A stretch of DNA of 64,000 bases, from assembly GCF_900156415.1 (NCBI RefSeq), contig NZ_FTNM01000002.1:186001-250000 (forward strand), read 5' to 3'. Position 1 is the stretch's first letter, and every line of letters starts with the position of its first letter. This document shows positions 1 through 8,571 of this stretch, one piece after another. Under the pieces are notes generated by a model that was not told where the DNA came from, ran no database searches, and saw nothing but the letters and a program-made list of their open reading frames with translations. This DNA is from Pontibacter lucknowensis (GTDB lineage: Bacteria > Bacteroidota > Bacteroidia > Cytophagales > Hymenobacteraceae). A program made the position numbers and the translations under genes.

Positions 1-426
1 GTACTTGCCTGGTGCGGCCTGCCCGTCGGCACCTACCACCGTAGCCGCCCCGATATTGGCACCAGGTGCCATGTAAATGCTGTCGCAGGCAATGGAGATA
101 AGTGCCCCGGCTGAGGCAGCGTTTTTATCGATGAAAACATAGATCGGTTTGGGATACTCGAGCAGCCGTAGTCGGATGGCGTCAGCATCGTTTACGGCAC
201 CGCCATAGGTGTTTAGCTTCAGCAGCACATGGTCGGCCTCCACACGTGTAGCCTCGTCGAGCGCCAGCTGGGTATAGCGGTTGGTGCGCGGATCAATCTC
301 GGATGTGATCTCCATGATGAACACCTTCTGTCGCTGCTGCTCCTGTGCCAGGGCGGCCGTGAAAGAAAAGAGAAGGGCCAGCAGGAGGAGAGACGGCCAT
401 TGCCATATTTTTGCGTTAGATTTCAT
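1..426 (-). CDS. NfeD-like membrane serine protease (ClpP class), 3' part missing
   Basis: This gene reads leftwards off the window edge, so only the N-terminal 142 residues are visible. It starts with a Sec signal peptide (Lys-Ser-Asn n-region, Leu-rich core, cleavage near ALAQ at residues 25-28). A ClpP/crotonase-like fold follows: a strand VFIMEITSEID, the helix LALDEATRVEADHVLLKLNTYGG, and the motif NAASAGALISIACD, whose Ser is the expected nucleophile of the NfeD/SppA-type Ser-Lys protease. Full family members carry 3-4 transmembrane helices and an NfeD OB-fold domain after this part, which would lie outside the window. Known relatives cleave membrane proteins such as stomatin partners. 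The cut leaves the exact subfamily open. Confidence 0.85.
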   Translation of the reverse strand, partial: MKSNAKIWQWPSLLLLALLFSFTAALAQEQQRQKVFIMEITSEIDPRTNRYTQLALDEATRVEADHVLLKLNTYGGAVNDADAIRLRLLEYPKPIYVFIDKNAASAGALISIACDSIYMAPGANIGAATVVGADGQAAPGKY

Positions 427-510
427 ACATTTGAGCTTAATCGGAAATAAGGTACTAAAAAAATCCCGCTTATTCTTTCCCTACTTTTTAAATACGATTT
501 TGAGGCGCCT

Positions 511-1281
511 GTGTGGCGTATTCGTCTGGATGCACCCAATGGCTGGCTGGCACTGGAGGTGCGCGACGCTGACCTGCTGCAGGCCCGCTTCTATACCCTG
601 CACCTGCCCGATGCGCAGCTGCTCGAGTTAGAGCTTCACGACCTTAACACCTGGTGGCTGGGGCTGGAGGACGTGCACGGCCAGGTCGTATACCTGCACG
701 GCTATGGCGACCGGAAACTGGGGCAGCACAAAGGTATACGGGCATTTGCGGCGGATACAGGTAAAGCACTTTGGCAGCAGCCGGAGCTGGCTTTTTACGG
801 AGTAGAGGAGAGGGGCGTGCTGGCCTACAACATTACAGAAGCACCTGGGGAACTGCTTTTGCTGGAAAGCGGTTACGGTAAAACCGTGCAAAACGATATA
901 GGCCAAAAAGAGGCGGCTGATCGGGTGCAGCGCTACCACGAACACCGCTTTGGTGCTGTGCAGTACCCGCACCTGTACCGGGAAGGCGAAGCTTACTTTG
1001 AGCAGGTGCGTGATTTTCTGGTGCAGGAGCTTGATTGTGAGCCTGTAAGCGCCCTGGAGTACGCCGAAACGGACACCTGCCTGGTCGTAAGTTACTACTG
1101 CAAGTCAGGCGAAAATAAGTTAGATAATTTTCTGGCTGTTTTTGATTTAAATGGTTTTTTGCACTTAAATGAGTTACTTGCAGGTGCAATTGATGGCGTA
1201 GGTTCAGATACTTTTTTTATCTTTATGCGCAATTTGTACTTCGTGCAAAACAAAACAACCTGGAAGGCATATTCTCTTTAA
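511..1281 (+). CDS. DUF4905-like protein
   Basis: The product is about 256 residues, with no signal peptide and no membrane segment. It appears beta-rich, with alternating hydrophobic strands and many Trp/Tyr residues (LNTWWLGLEDVHGQVVYLHGY), suggesting a propeller-like or sandwich fold. It resembles the Bacteroidota DUF4905 family, whose function is unknown. The first start codon in frame is the GTG at 511, but the frame is open upstream to 451 and translates there into protein-like sequence (FKYDFEAP before VWRIRLD). The true start may therefore be a rare codon near 463-475. It lies 23 nt ahead of the LysM gene and is probably co-transcribed with it. Family assignment is from memory of the sequence pattern. 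Confidence 0.65.
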   Translation: MWRIRLDAPNGWLALEVRDADLLQARFYTLHLPDAQLLELELHDLNTWWLGLEDVHGQVVYLHGYGDRKLGQHKGIRAFAADTGKALWQQPELAFYGVEERGVLAYNITEAPGELLLLESGYGKTVQNDIGQKEAADRVQRYHEHRFGAVQYPHLYREGEAYFEQVRDFLVQELDCEPVSALEYAETDTCLVVSYYCKSGENKLDNFLAVFDLNGFLHLNELLAGAIDGVGSDTFFIFMRNLYFVQNKTTWKAYSL

Positions 1282-1304
1282 ATTTTATAGTTCGACTTTT
1301 AGCT

Positions 1305-2288
1305 ATGATCCGAATTTTACTTATCGCCCTTGTAGCAATGCCGTTGCTTCCTTTTTCGGCTTCAGCCTTCGACATGGTTGCCCTGCGCGACTCTGTAGGT
1401 GTGGAGCGTAAGAACGGAAAGGTATACGTGCAGCACCGTGTGGAGCCAAAAGAAACGCTTTACGCCCTTTCCAGAAAGTATGGCGTGTCTGTTGCCCAGA
1501 TCGTTGATTCAAATCCATCTGTGGAGACGACCATCAACATTGGCCAGGTCGTGCTGATACCTCGCAAGTACGCCGCAGCGCCAGCCGCGATCCAGCAAAC
1601 TGCCACTGCGGGCACAGCCAGCAACCGCACCTTTACGGTAAACAGCCGTGGCGAGAAGCTGCACCAGGTAGAGCCGCAGCAGACGCTGTACTCCATCTCC
1701 CGCATGCACGCCGTGAAAGTAGATGACATCAAGCGTTGGAATAACCTGCCTGATAATACGATCAGCGTTGGCGCTTTTCTGATCGTTGGCAAAGGTCAGC
1801 CGGTTCCTTCCAAGAACCCGATCTACGTGAGCGAGTCAGATGACGAGATTGCAAAAGATAGTGTGACGGAAACAGCCGTGGCTTCTACAGAGCCTGTAGC
1901 TGCCACTACGAACCCGGCCAACACGCATGTCGTGCTGACACCGCAGCCAGCTACGCCGGCACCGGCTACCAGCGTTTCGGATGACGACGAGGAGATGGTA
2001 GACTCTGTGTCTGGTGCCAAAAAGATCATCGAGACAGGTATGGCCGAAATGATCGATCCGAAGGCAGATACAAATAAATACCTGGCGCTGCACAAAACTG
2101 CTCCGGTAGGTACCATCATGCAGGTGAAAAATGCCATGAACGACCAGGTGGTTTACGTGCGTGTGATCGGTAAACTGCCAAACACAGGCGAGAACAACAA
2201 CGTGGTAGTGCGTCTGTCGAAGAAGGCCTGCCAGAAGTTAGGCGCTATTGACCAGAAGTTCAGAGTAGAATTGTCTTACATGCCATAA
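1305..2288 (+). CDS. exported LysM protein with C-terminal double-psi beta-barrel
   Basis: A signal peptide covers residues 1-21 (hydrophobic core ending PFSASA). Two LysM modules follow at about residues 43-88 (VEPKETLYALSRKYGVSV) and 115-160 (VEPQQTLYSISRMHAVKV); these bind N-acetylglucosamine in peptidoglycan. A Pro/Thr/Ala-rich linker (about 165-235) leads to an RlpA-like double-psi beta-barrel (about 258-327, with VGTIMQVKNAMNDQVVYVRV and VVRLSKKACQKLGA). The expected place is the periplasm, bound to the cell wall, possibly as a glycan-cleaving or glycan-binding protein. RlpA-type catalytic Asp/His residues are not obvious, so enzymatic activity is uncertain. A strong terminator follows. 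Confidence 0.85.
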   Translation: MIRILLIALVAMPLLPFSASAFDMVALRDSVGVERKNGKVYVQHRVEPKETLYALSRKYGVSVAQIVDSNPSVETTINIGQVVLIPRKYAAAPAAIQQTATAGTASNRTFTVNSRGEKLHQVEPQQTLYSISRMHAVKVDDIKRWNNLPDNTISVGAFLIVGKGQPVPSKNPIYVSESDDEIAKDSVTETAVASTEPVAATTNPANTHVVLTPQPATPAPATSVSDDDEEMVDSVSGAKKIIETGMAEMIDPKADTNKYLALHKTAPVGTIMQVKNAMNDQVVYVRVIGKLPNTGENNNVVVRLSKKACQKLGAIDQKFRVELSYMP

Positions 2289-2308
2289 GCAGGTATAGCG
2301 ATAAAAGG

Positions 2309-2339
2309 AAAGCCCGGGCAGCCATGTCCGGGCTTTTTT
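2309..2339 (+). terminator. intrinsic terminator after the LysM gene
   Basis: The inverted repeat AAAGCCCGG / CCGGGCTTT surrounds a short loop and is followed by a T-run at 2333-2339. It sits 20 nt downstream of the LysM stop codon. Confidence 0.8.
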
Positions 2340-2398
2340 ATGGGCTGCCTGCTGCATATTCCTTAACTTGTAGGGCACCATATCTCGTACCATTGCAC

Positions 2399-3175
2399 AT
2401 GAAACAGGACATCGCCCAGATCAAATCCCTGCTCGACGACCGGGTAGCCCGCTACAACCAGCCTAGCTTCATACCGAACGACCCGGTGTCAATCCCGCAC
2501 CGTTTTACCAAAAAGCAGGACATCGAGATCAGCGGCTTTTTTGCATCCATCCTGGCCTGGGGACAGCGCAAAACTATTATAAACAACTGCCTGAAGCTAA
2601 TGGACCTGATGGATAATGCCCCGCATGACTTCATCCTGCAGCACCAGGAGCAGGACCTGCCGCGTTTTCTGGGCTTCAAGCACCGCACCTTCAACGACAC
2701 CGACCTGCTCTACCTGATCCACTGGTTCAGGTGGTACTACGAGCAGCACGAGAGCCTGGAAACGGCTTTTACAGGAGAGCACAACGAGATCAGGACGCAG
2801 AAGGAGCGACTGGAGCATTTTCATGAACTGGTATTCAGTCTGGAGGATGCCCCGCACCGCACCCGCAAGCACATCTCGACCCCGGCCCGCAAGTCGGCCT
2901 GCAAGCGGCTGAATATGTATCTGCGCTGGATGGTACGACCCGACGACGGTGGCGTGGACTTCGGCATCTGGCACACCATGCAGCCAGCCGATCTGGTCTG
3001 CCCCTGCGATGTGCATGTGGAGCGGGTAGCCCGCCGGCTGGGCCTGATCACCCGCAAGGGTATGGACTGGCAGACGGCAGAGGAGCTGACTGACCATCTC
3101 CGGGCCTTTGACCCGCAGGACCCCGTGAAATACGACTACGCCCTGTTCGGGCTGGGAGTGGAGGAGAAGTTTTAA
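2399..3175 (+). CDS. TIGR02757 family protein (DUF2400)
   Basis: The product is 258 residues from the ATG at 2399. An in-frame ATG at 2324 is rejected because it lies inside the terminator hairpin of the preceding gene and would add a non-conserved leader. The sequence is helical and rich in charged and aromatic residues (FIPNDPVSIPHRFTKKQDIE, FFASILAWGQRKTIINNC, DVHVERVARRLGLITRKG). The C-terminal half has the look of a helix-hairpin-helix DNA-glycosylase-like fold (LVCPCDVHVERVARRLG), which fits the family. No experimentally established role is known to me. It is probably cytoplasmic and single-cistron. Confidence 0.8.
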   Translation: MKQDIAQIKSLLDDRVARYNQPSFIPNDPVSIPHRFTKKQDIEISGFFASILAWGQRKTIINNCLKLMDLMDNAPHDFILQHQEQDLPRFLGFKHRTFNDTDLLYLIHWFRWYYEQHESLETAFTGEHNEIRTQKERLEHFHELVFSLEDAPHRTRKHISTPARKSACKRLNMYLRWMVRPDDGGVDFGIWHTMQPADLVCPCDVHVERVARRLGLITRKGMDWQTAEELTDHLRAFDPQDPVKYDYALFGLGVEEKF

Positions 3176-3219
3176 GGTATACACATTTTAGGTTACTTCA
3201 TTCGCCTGGTGCTTTTCTT

Positions 3220-4296
3220 ATGTTAAACAGGAGCGAGCCTATTTTAATGCGACAAATAACTGATGCCTTGGATGCGCACTTAGATGCTACCTATAGATCG
3301 GATGCACCTGGTGCCGCACTGATGGTGGCAGTAGGAGGAGAGGTGCTATATGAGCAAGGTATAGGTATAGCCGATCTGGTTACAGGCGAAGCTATCACCC
3401 CTGACACCACCTTCCGGCTGGCCTCTGTGAGCAAGCAGTTCACAGCGATGGCGATACAGCTGCTGGGGCAGGAGGAGCGTCTGGCTTATGAGGACGATTT
3501 GCAGCAGTATTTCCCAGAGTTTCCGGCAGGTATAGGAACGCTGGTAACATTACGCCATTTGCTCTGCCATACCTCCGGACTGCTGGATTATGAGGAGTTT
3601 GTGGAGGAGCAACCTGACTGGCAGATCAGCGACGAGGAAGTATTAGCCATAGCTGCCGCACAAACTAAGACCTACTTTCCACCCGGCACCTTATACAGGT
3701 ATAGCAATACCGGTTACGTGCTGCTGGCGCTGGTGGTGGAGCGGGTGTCAGGTATAGCCTACGCGGATTTTCTGCAGCAGCGCATCTTTGAACCTTTAGG
3801 TATGGAAACCACGATGCTCTATCAAAAGGGCAGGGCTATACCTAAGCGGGCGATGGGTTATGCCCGAAACGAGAAAGGAGAAATCCTACAGGCTGACCAA
3901 GGCACCTGCACCGCTACCAAAGGCGACGGCTGTATCTATACCTCTGTGCGCGATTACCTGCGCTGGCACCAGGCGCTCAGCAAACAGCCCGGTATGGCAC
4001 CTGCGCTGGGGCAGGTATACGCTCCTATTGGAGAGTATGAAAATGGCTTCTACGGGATGGGCTGGTTCTTTAGCAGACGCAGCTCAGGCGGCCTGGAAAT
4101 GTATCACACCGGCAACACCAGCGGATTCAGCAATCTGGTTATCCGTATACCTGAAAATGACGCGCTAATCGCCTGTTTCTCCAATATGGCCGATAACTCC
4201 TATCTACTGACAGGTTTACTGGATGTGCTGGAGCAGTTTCCGCTGCTTCGCCTAGAGTCCAAACTGGTCAGAGATCTGCTTGCTTTAACGCGCTAG
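3220..4296 (+). CDS. serine hydrolase of the beta-lactamase class C / Pab87 type
   Basis: The three signature motifs of the penicillin-binding beta-lactamase superfamily are visible: SVSK (SxxK with nucleophile Ser and base Lys, around residue 70), YSN (YxN, around residue 166), and HTG (KTG-equivalent, around residue 290). The product is 358 residues. There is no signal peptide from either possible start (ATG 3220 or ATG 3247), so it may be cytoplasmic or the true N-terminus may differ. Such proteins are peptidases, esterases or D-amino-acid amidases, and most are not antibiotic resistance enzymes. It converges with the alpha/beta hydrolase gene, 17 nt away, with no obvious terminator in between. 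The coding sequence is unusually dense in the GGTATA word. Confidence 0.85.
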   Translation: MLNRSEPILMRQITDALDAHLDATYRSDAPGAALMVAVGGEVLYEQGIGIADLVTGEAITPDTTFRLASVSKQFTAMAIQLLGQEERLAYEDDLQQYFPEFPAGIGTLVTLRHLLCHTSGLLDYEEFVEEQPDWQISDEEVLAIAAAQTKTYFPPGTLYRYSNTGYVLLALVVERVSGIAYADFLQQRIFEPLGMETTMLYQKGRAIPKRAMGYARNEKGEILQADQGTCTATKGDGCIYTSVRDYLRWHQALSKQPGMAPALGQVYAPIGEYENGFYGMGWFFSRRSSGGLEMYHTGNTSGFSNLVIRIPENDALIACFSNMADNSYLLTGLLDVLEQFPLLRLESKLVRDLLALTR

Positions 4297-4313
4297 CCTA
4301 TAGCTTGCAACTC

Positions 4314-5282
4314 TTACTTCCCTTGGGTAAATATTCTAACATCTGTAGCAAATCGGTCTTCCTCCTCCATGTCCGGGAAATGCGCGCTGTTTTCATACAG
4401 CTTAATGGTGCTGTTGGCTAACACCTGCTTCAGGGCAAGCCCTGTGTGTAGACCGCCGTTTTTGTCATGCACGCCACTAATGATCAGGGTAGGGGTTTTC
4501 ACACCGGTTGCCTTCTCCACCAGGTCGGCTTTATTATTTTTGATGTACACCTTCGCCATAAGGCCTGTGTTTTTCAGGTTGCTTTCCTGCCACAATTGCC
4601 TGTTTCTCTCTGCCAGCTCAGGTTGCAGAAACAGGAATCGATCAACTACCTCCGAAGAACTCAGGTTCCACACCTTTCCATACTTAGCCTCAATTGACGT
4701 TGTGTCTTTCAGTATCTGCTCTATCCCAGCCTTGAGTGTACTGTCTCCAATGGCATAAAAGCCTTGAATCTGCACCAGCATATTTGCTTTCGACAATTCG
4801 GCAGGCGATGATAAGATCAATTTCTCAACCCGTTCAGGATGTGAGATGGCATACCGTAAGGCTAATTCGGCCCCAAACGAGTATCCGAGCAAGGTCATTT
4901 TCTGGACTCCCAAAGTTACTCTCAACTGTTCCAGGTCACTGATGAGCGTCGGAAGCAAGTAGTCATTTGGGTCCTGGGGAGCTTCACTTCTCCCGCTTCC
5001 TCGCTGCTCATAATAAACAATGGTAGCGAAGGATTCGATCTTCGGCCCTATCGTCCTTTCAAAATTATAATGGTTACCACCCGGGCCACCATGCACGACA
5101 ACAATAGGAGTAGTGCTGTTTTGGCTCCCTTTCACTTTCACCCAATGCCTGATGCCGTTTAAGGTGTAGTAACGCTCTCCACCATTCGTCTGCACGCTGC
5201 TCTCAGGGGCCTGACTATTAGCAACGGGTCGGCCACAGGAAAAGAGTACTGCTACCAGCAGCAGGCTGTAAAAATACTTCAT
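4314..5282 (-). CDS. alpha/beta hydrolase lipoprotein, proline-iminopeptidase-like
   Basis: A lipoprotein signal peptide (lipobox LFSC with Cys near residue 16) predicts a membrane-anchored periplasmic enzyme. The S33-type features are HGGPGG (oxyanion loop), GYSFGAEL (nucleophile elbow, GxSxG), an Asp in GVHDKNGG, and the C-terminal His in NSAHFPDMEE. The N-terminal GIRHWVKVKG is like proline iminopeptidases, which remove N-terminal residues from short peptides. Length, 322 residues, is typical. Related families include epoxide hydrolases and lactonases, so the substrate is not fixed by the sequence. Confidence 0.87.
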   Translation of the reverse strand: MKYFYSLLLVAVLFSCGRPVANSQAPESSVQTNGGERYYTLNGIRHWVKVKGSQNSTTPIVVVHGGPGGNHYNFERTIGPKIESFATIVYYEQRGSGRSEAPQDPNDYLLPTLISDLEQLRVTLGVQKMTLLGYSFGAELALRYAISHPERVEKLILSSPAELSKANMLVQIQGFYAIGDSTLKAGIEQILKDTTSIEAKYGKVWNLSSSEVVDRFLFLQPELAERNRQLWQESNLKNTGLMAKVYIKNNKADLVEKATGVKTPTLIISGVHDKNGGLHTGLALKQVLANSTIKLYENSAHFPDMEEEDRFATDVRIFTQGK

Positions 5283-5353
5283 ATGTATGACATCTTATTT
5301 TACTTGAACAAGTAGAGCTGTTTTCCAGGTGCGATTCTGCAGAGCAGGCAATA

Positions 5354-5812
5354 TTATGCCTCAGGCTTCACGGCAATCTTCAACACCACCTTACGTACGT
5401 TTTCCTCAGTCACCATCGCCGCATGGGCATCGTCCGGGTAAAAGATGGTGAACGAACCAGCCGGCACATCGAACCAGAAAGCCGGCTTGTCCGGGAAAAA
5501 GGCCGCGTCACGCTCGTCGGTATAGGGGTCGTTGGGAGCGCTGCACAGCGCCAGGTCTCTCCAACCCATGTGATCCGTTCCTGAAATTATGTACTGTATG
5601 TCGAGGTACTTGCGGTGCACTTCCAGTTTGGCGTCTTGCTCAGGTATACCGCTGCCTTCGGAGATAATCGCGAAGAGGTCTTTGCCTATGATCGCCTTTT
5701 GCCCGACCGGGAGCTTCATCAGATCGGTTTCCTGTAAAAATTGGAAAGCCTGCGCAAAAAGCGGGTGCATGCAGGTATAGCGGTTGGCGTTGGTGAGTTT
5801 GTCGAGAACCAT
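5354..5812 (-). CDS. YhcH/YjgK/YiaL family protein (DUF386)
   Basis: The product is 152 residues, cytoplasmic, with a cupin-like beta-sandwich. Family hallmarks are EVHRKYLDIQYIISG (putative metal-binding His region), MGWRDL, and FTIFYPDDAHAAMV (second metal-site region with Asp-Asp-x-His). YhcH-type proteins occur with sialic-acid and other sugar catabolism genes and are thought to act as sugar anomerases or isomerases. No sugar genes lie next to it here. The gene stands alone, read away from a long AT-rich intergenic stretch. Confidence 0.88.
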   Translation of the reverse strand: MVLDKLTNANRYTCMHPLFAQAFQFLQETDLMKLPVGQKAIIGKDLFAIISEGSGIPEQDAKLEVHRKYLDIQYIISGTDHMGWRDLALCSAPNDPYTDERDAAFFPDKPAFWFDVPAGSFTIFYPDDAHAAMVTEENVRKVVLKIAVKPEA

Positions 5813-6141
5813 GGGAGTTTAGAAGTTAGAAAGTTTGATAGTTTAGGAGTTTGAAATTTTGATTTTGGTGATGGTATACTGTGACGATGTAGTGCAGCGC
5901 AGCATTAACGTTTCTTGTAGGGACAGGTCGCGACCTGTCCGAATCGTGGACATAAAAGCGCTTAACAGAATCTTTCGAGAGAGCAGGGCTAGGTCAATCG
6001 TGCACAAACAACAATCAACAATTTAACAATCAACAATTCAACCTTTCAAACGCAGCATAATTTATAAAACCACAGCGAACGAAAGCAGCGGCTTTACTTG
6101 TTATAATATGCTAAATTTGCCCTAAATCTAAGAGATAACAA
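5813..6141. other. intergenic stretch with low-complexity DNA and one palindromic repeat
   Basis: No coding sequence is seen. The left part is composed of imperfect AGTTTGA/GTTAGAAAG words. A perfect 20-base palindrome lies at 5921-5940. An AACAATCAACAATT-type low-complexity run covers about 6008-6041. A TAAATTTG hexamer-like -7 element at 6112-6119 could drive mutS2, but no good -33 element is seen at the right distance. Confidence 0.6.
5916..5945. repeat. REP-like palindromic repeat, family A copy 1
   Basis: The core GGACAGGTCGCGACCTGTCC (5921-5940) is a perfect 20-base palindrome. The surrounding 30 bases match 28 of 30 bases of the complement of 62397-62426, including the flanks TGTAG and GAATC. 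Two such copies in one window point to a dispersed extragenic palindrome. Confidence 0.75.
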
Positions 6142-8538
6142 TTGATCTATCCAGATAACTTTGAAATAAAAATTGGCTTTGCGCAGGTACGCGAGATGCT
6201 CTCGGAACTTTGCCTGAGCCCACTTGGCCGGCAGTTTGTCAGCCGCATGACGTTCCTGAACCGGCATGACCTGGTGCAGCGCCTGTTAGAACAAACAAAT
6301 GAATTCAAACAACTGCTCGAGTCCGACGCCGAGATTCCGCTGCAGCATTACTTCGACGTAACCGCCTACCTCGACCGGGCCGCTATACCTGGGACTTTCC
6401 TGGAAGTGCAGGCATTCTTCGAGATCAAGATGTCGCTGCGCACGATCCGCGACTCGCTGCGCTACATTTCCAGTGCCGAAGAGGGCAAATACGAAGCCCT
6501 GAAAGCGCTGGGTGCCAACGTGATCGTAGAACGTTCTTTGATAGCCGCACTCGATAAGGTGGTAGACGATGCCGGTGCCGTGCGTGACGATGCCTCGCCT
6601 GAGCTGCAGCGCTACAAGCGCGACCTGATCTCACAGCAGGGACAGCTACGTAAGACGATCAGCTCGATCATCCGCCATGCCAAAAACGAAGGCTGGACAC
6701 CTGGCGATGCGGAGCCTACTATACGAGGCGGCCGTCTGGTTATACCTGTGATTGCCGAGCACAAGCGCCGCATCAAAGGTCTGATCCATGACGAGTCGAA
6801 TACGGGGCAAACGGTATACATTGAGCCGGAGTCTATCTTCGAACTCAACAATGATATCAAGGATCTGGAGAATTCCTATCATCGCGAACTGATCCGCATC
6901 CTGGTAGGGCTCACGAATACGCTGCGCAACTTTATACCCGAACTGCGCAAAGCCTATCAATACTTGGGTCTGCTGGACTTTATCCGGGCCAAGGCCGCCT
7001 TTGCACGCCGTATAGAGGCTGCGATGCCAAAGCTGCACAAGTATCCGCACATCGCCTGGAAAGAGGCCATACACCCGCTGCTATACCTCTCGCATAAGCA
7101 ACTGGGTAAGCCGACTGTGCCGATGAACCTGGAACTGACCCGTGAACAGCGTATTCTGCTGATTTCCGGTCCGAACGCCGGTGGTAAGTCAGTGAGCCTA
7201 AAGACGGTGGGCCTGGTGCAGTACATGCTGCAAACAGGTATGCTGATTCCGGTGGCTGATAACTCAGAGGCAGGTATATTCCACGACATTTTTATCGACA
7301 TCGGTGACGAGCAGTCCATCGAAAACGACCTGAGTACGTATAGCTCGCACCTCACTAACATGAAGAAGTTTGTGACGGTGGCCGATAACAAGAGTCTGGT
7401 ACTGATTGACGAGTTTGGTACCGGTACAGAGCCGGTGCTGGGTGGTGCTATTGCCGAGGCGGTACTGCAGAACCTGAACGACAGCAAGGTGTTTGGCGTG
7501 ATTACAACGCACTATACCAACCTGAAGAACTTTGCTGAGCGCACACCGGGCATCGTGAACGGGGCCATGCGCTACGACCACAAAAACCTGCAGCCGCTTT
7601 ACCAGCTCGAGATCGGTAAACCAGGTTCCTCTTTTGCCATTGAGATTGCCCGCAAGATTGGTCTGCCGAAGCACATTGTGGACAAAGCCAGCAGTCTGGT
7701 AGGTAAGGACAAGATACGCTACGACCGCTTGTTGGAGGAACTCGAAACAGAGAAGCAGGAACTGGAGAAAAAGCTGAAAGAGGCCACAGCCCTGGAGCTA
7801 AAGCTGAAGCGCAACGTGAAGGAATACCAGGAGCTGAAGAACTTCCTGGAAGAGAGCAAGCAGGATGTGATGCGCGAAGCCAAAGGCAAGGCCAAACTAT
7901 TGCTGAAGGACGCCAATCAGAAGATCGAAGCGACTATACAGCAGATAAAGCAGAGCCAGGCCGAGAAAGAGCAGACCAAGATGGCCCGCCGCGAACTGGA
8001 GGAGTTTGCCACCGAAAAGGTGCGTAAGGAAGAACCCCGACCAGCCCACAAACGGGTTACCAGCAATGGCGGACCGCTCAAAGCCGGTGACACTGTTTCG
8101 CTCATCGGGCAAGACTCGGTGGGCCAGATCGTAGGTATAAAGGGCAAAACAGCTGAGGTGCTGTTCGGTGGCCTGAAAACGATTGTGAAGGTAGATAACC
8201 TGGAGCGTGCCGAAGCGCAGACCAAGAAGCAGAAGAAAGCGGAGACAGTAGAAGGCTATACCCGGGGGATGAACATCACGCAGCGTATGGCTGACTTTGG
8301 CTCTACCATCGACATCCGGGGCGAGTATGCCGAAGATGCTTTAAATAAAGTGATGAACTTCACCGACGAAGCCATCATGCTGGGTATACCGGAGATAAAG
8401 ATCATCCACGGCCGTGGCAACGGTGTGCTGCGTCAGGTGGTACGCGACTACCTGTACTCGGTGCCGGAAGTGGTTAGCCTGGCCAGCGAGGCAGAGGAAA
8501 GGGGAGGTGATGGTGCTACCCTGGCTGTACTGAAATAG
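6142..8538 (+). CDS. mutS2: endonuclease MutS2
   Basis: The product is 798 residues from a TTG start whose N-terminus (MIYPDNFEIKIGF) fits MutS2 proteins, and no closer ATG is available. After the MutS-like core and clamp come the ABC ATPase motifs: Walker A GPNAGGKSVSLKT (around residue 346), the signature/Q region STYSSHLTNM, and Walker B LVLIDEFGTGTEP. A long charged coiled coil (about 530-620), a KOW-like barrel (about 650-690), and a C-terminal Smr nuclease domain (about 720-798, with IDIRGEYAEDAL and HGRGNGVLRQ) follow. Family members bind branched DNA to suppress recombination and, in some species, act on collided ribosomes. There is no mismatch-recognition domain I. Confidence 0.95.
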   Translation: MIYPDNFEIKIGFAQVREMLSELCLSPLGRQFVSRMTFLNRHDLVQRLLEQTNEFKQLLESDAEIPLQHYFDVTAYLDRAAIPGTFLEVQAFFEIKMSLRTIRDSLRYISSAEEGKYEALKALGANVIVERSLIAALDKVVDDAGAVRDDASPELQRYKRDLISQQGQLRKTISSIIRHAKNEGWTPGDAEPTIRGGRLVIPVIAEHKRRIKGLIHDESNTGQTVYIEPESIFELNNDIKDLENSYHRELIRILVGLTNTLRNFIPELRKAYQYLGLLDFIRAKAAFARRIEAAMPKLHKYPHIAWKEAIHPLLYLSHKQLGKPTVPMNLELTREQRILLISGPNAGGKSVSLKTVGLVQYMLQTGMLIPVADNSEAGIFHDIFIDIGDEQSIENDLSTYSSHLTNMKKFVTVADNKSLVLIDEFGTGTEPVLGGAIAEAVLQNLNDSKVFGVITTHYTNLKNFAERTPGIVNGAMRYDHKNLQPLYQLEIGKPGSSFAIEIARKIGLPKHIVDKASSLVGKDKIRYDRLLEELETEKQELEKKLKEATALELKLKRNVKEYQELKNFLEESKQDVMREAKGKAKLLLKDANQKIEATIQQIKQSQAEKEQTKMARRELEEFATEKVRKEEPRPAHKRVTSNGGPLKAGDTVSLIGQDSVGQIVGIKGKTAEVLFGGLKTIVKVDNLERAEAQTKKQKKAETVEGYTRGMNITQRMADFGSTIDIRGEYAEDALNKVMNFTDEAIMLGIPEIKIIHGRGNGVLRQVVRDYLYSVPEVVSLASEAEERGGDGATLAVLK

Positions 8539-8566
8539 AAAAAGGCTCCTGCAAAGGAGCCTTTTT
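8539..8566. terminator. bidirectional terminator between mutS2 and lipoprotein gene
   Basis: The stem AAAAAGGCTCC / GGAGCCTTTTT with a short loop immediately follows the mutS2 stop. Its A-tract and T-tract would serve both convergent genes. Confidence 0.85.
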
Positions 8567-8571
8567 CTATT

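Noticed and set aside
229..631. Plus-strand frames over the window start
   Set aside because: They overlap the minus-strand NfeD-like protease, whose signal peptide and SAGALI active-site motif are clear, and they have no natural composition.
3220..4296. Beta-lactamase resistance gene
   Set aside because: The SxxK, YxN and HTG motifs fit the wider serine-hydrolase family; no evidence supports antibiotic hydrolysis.
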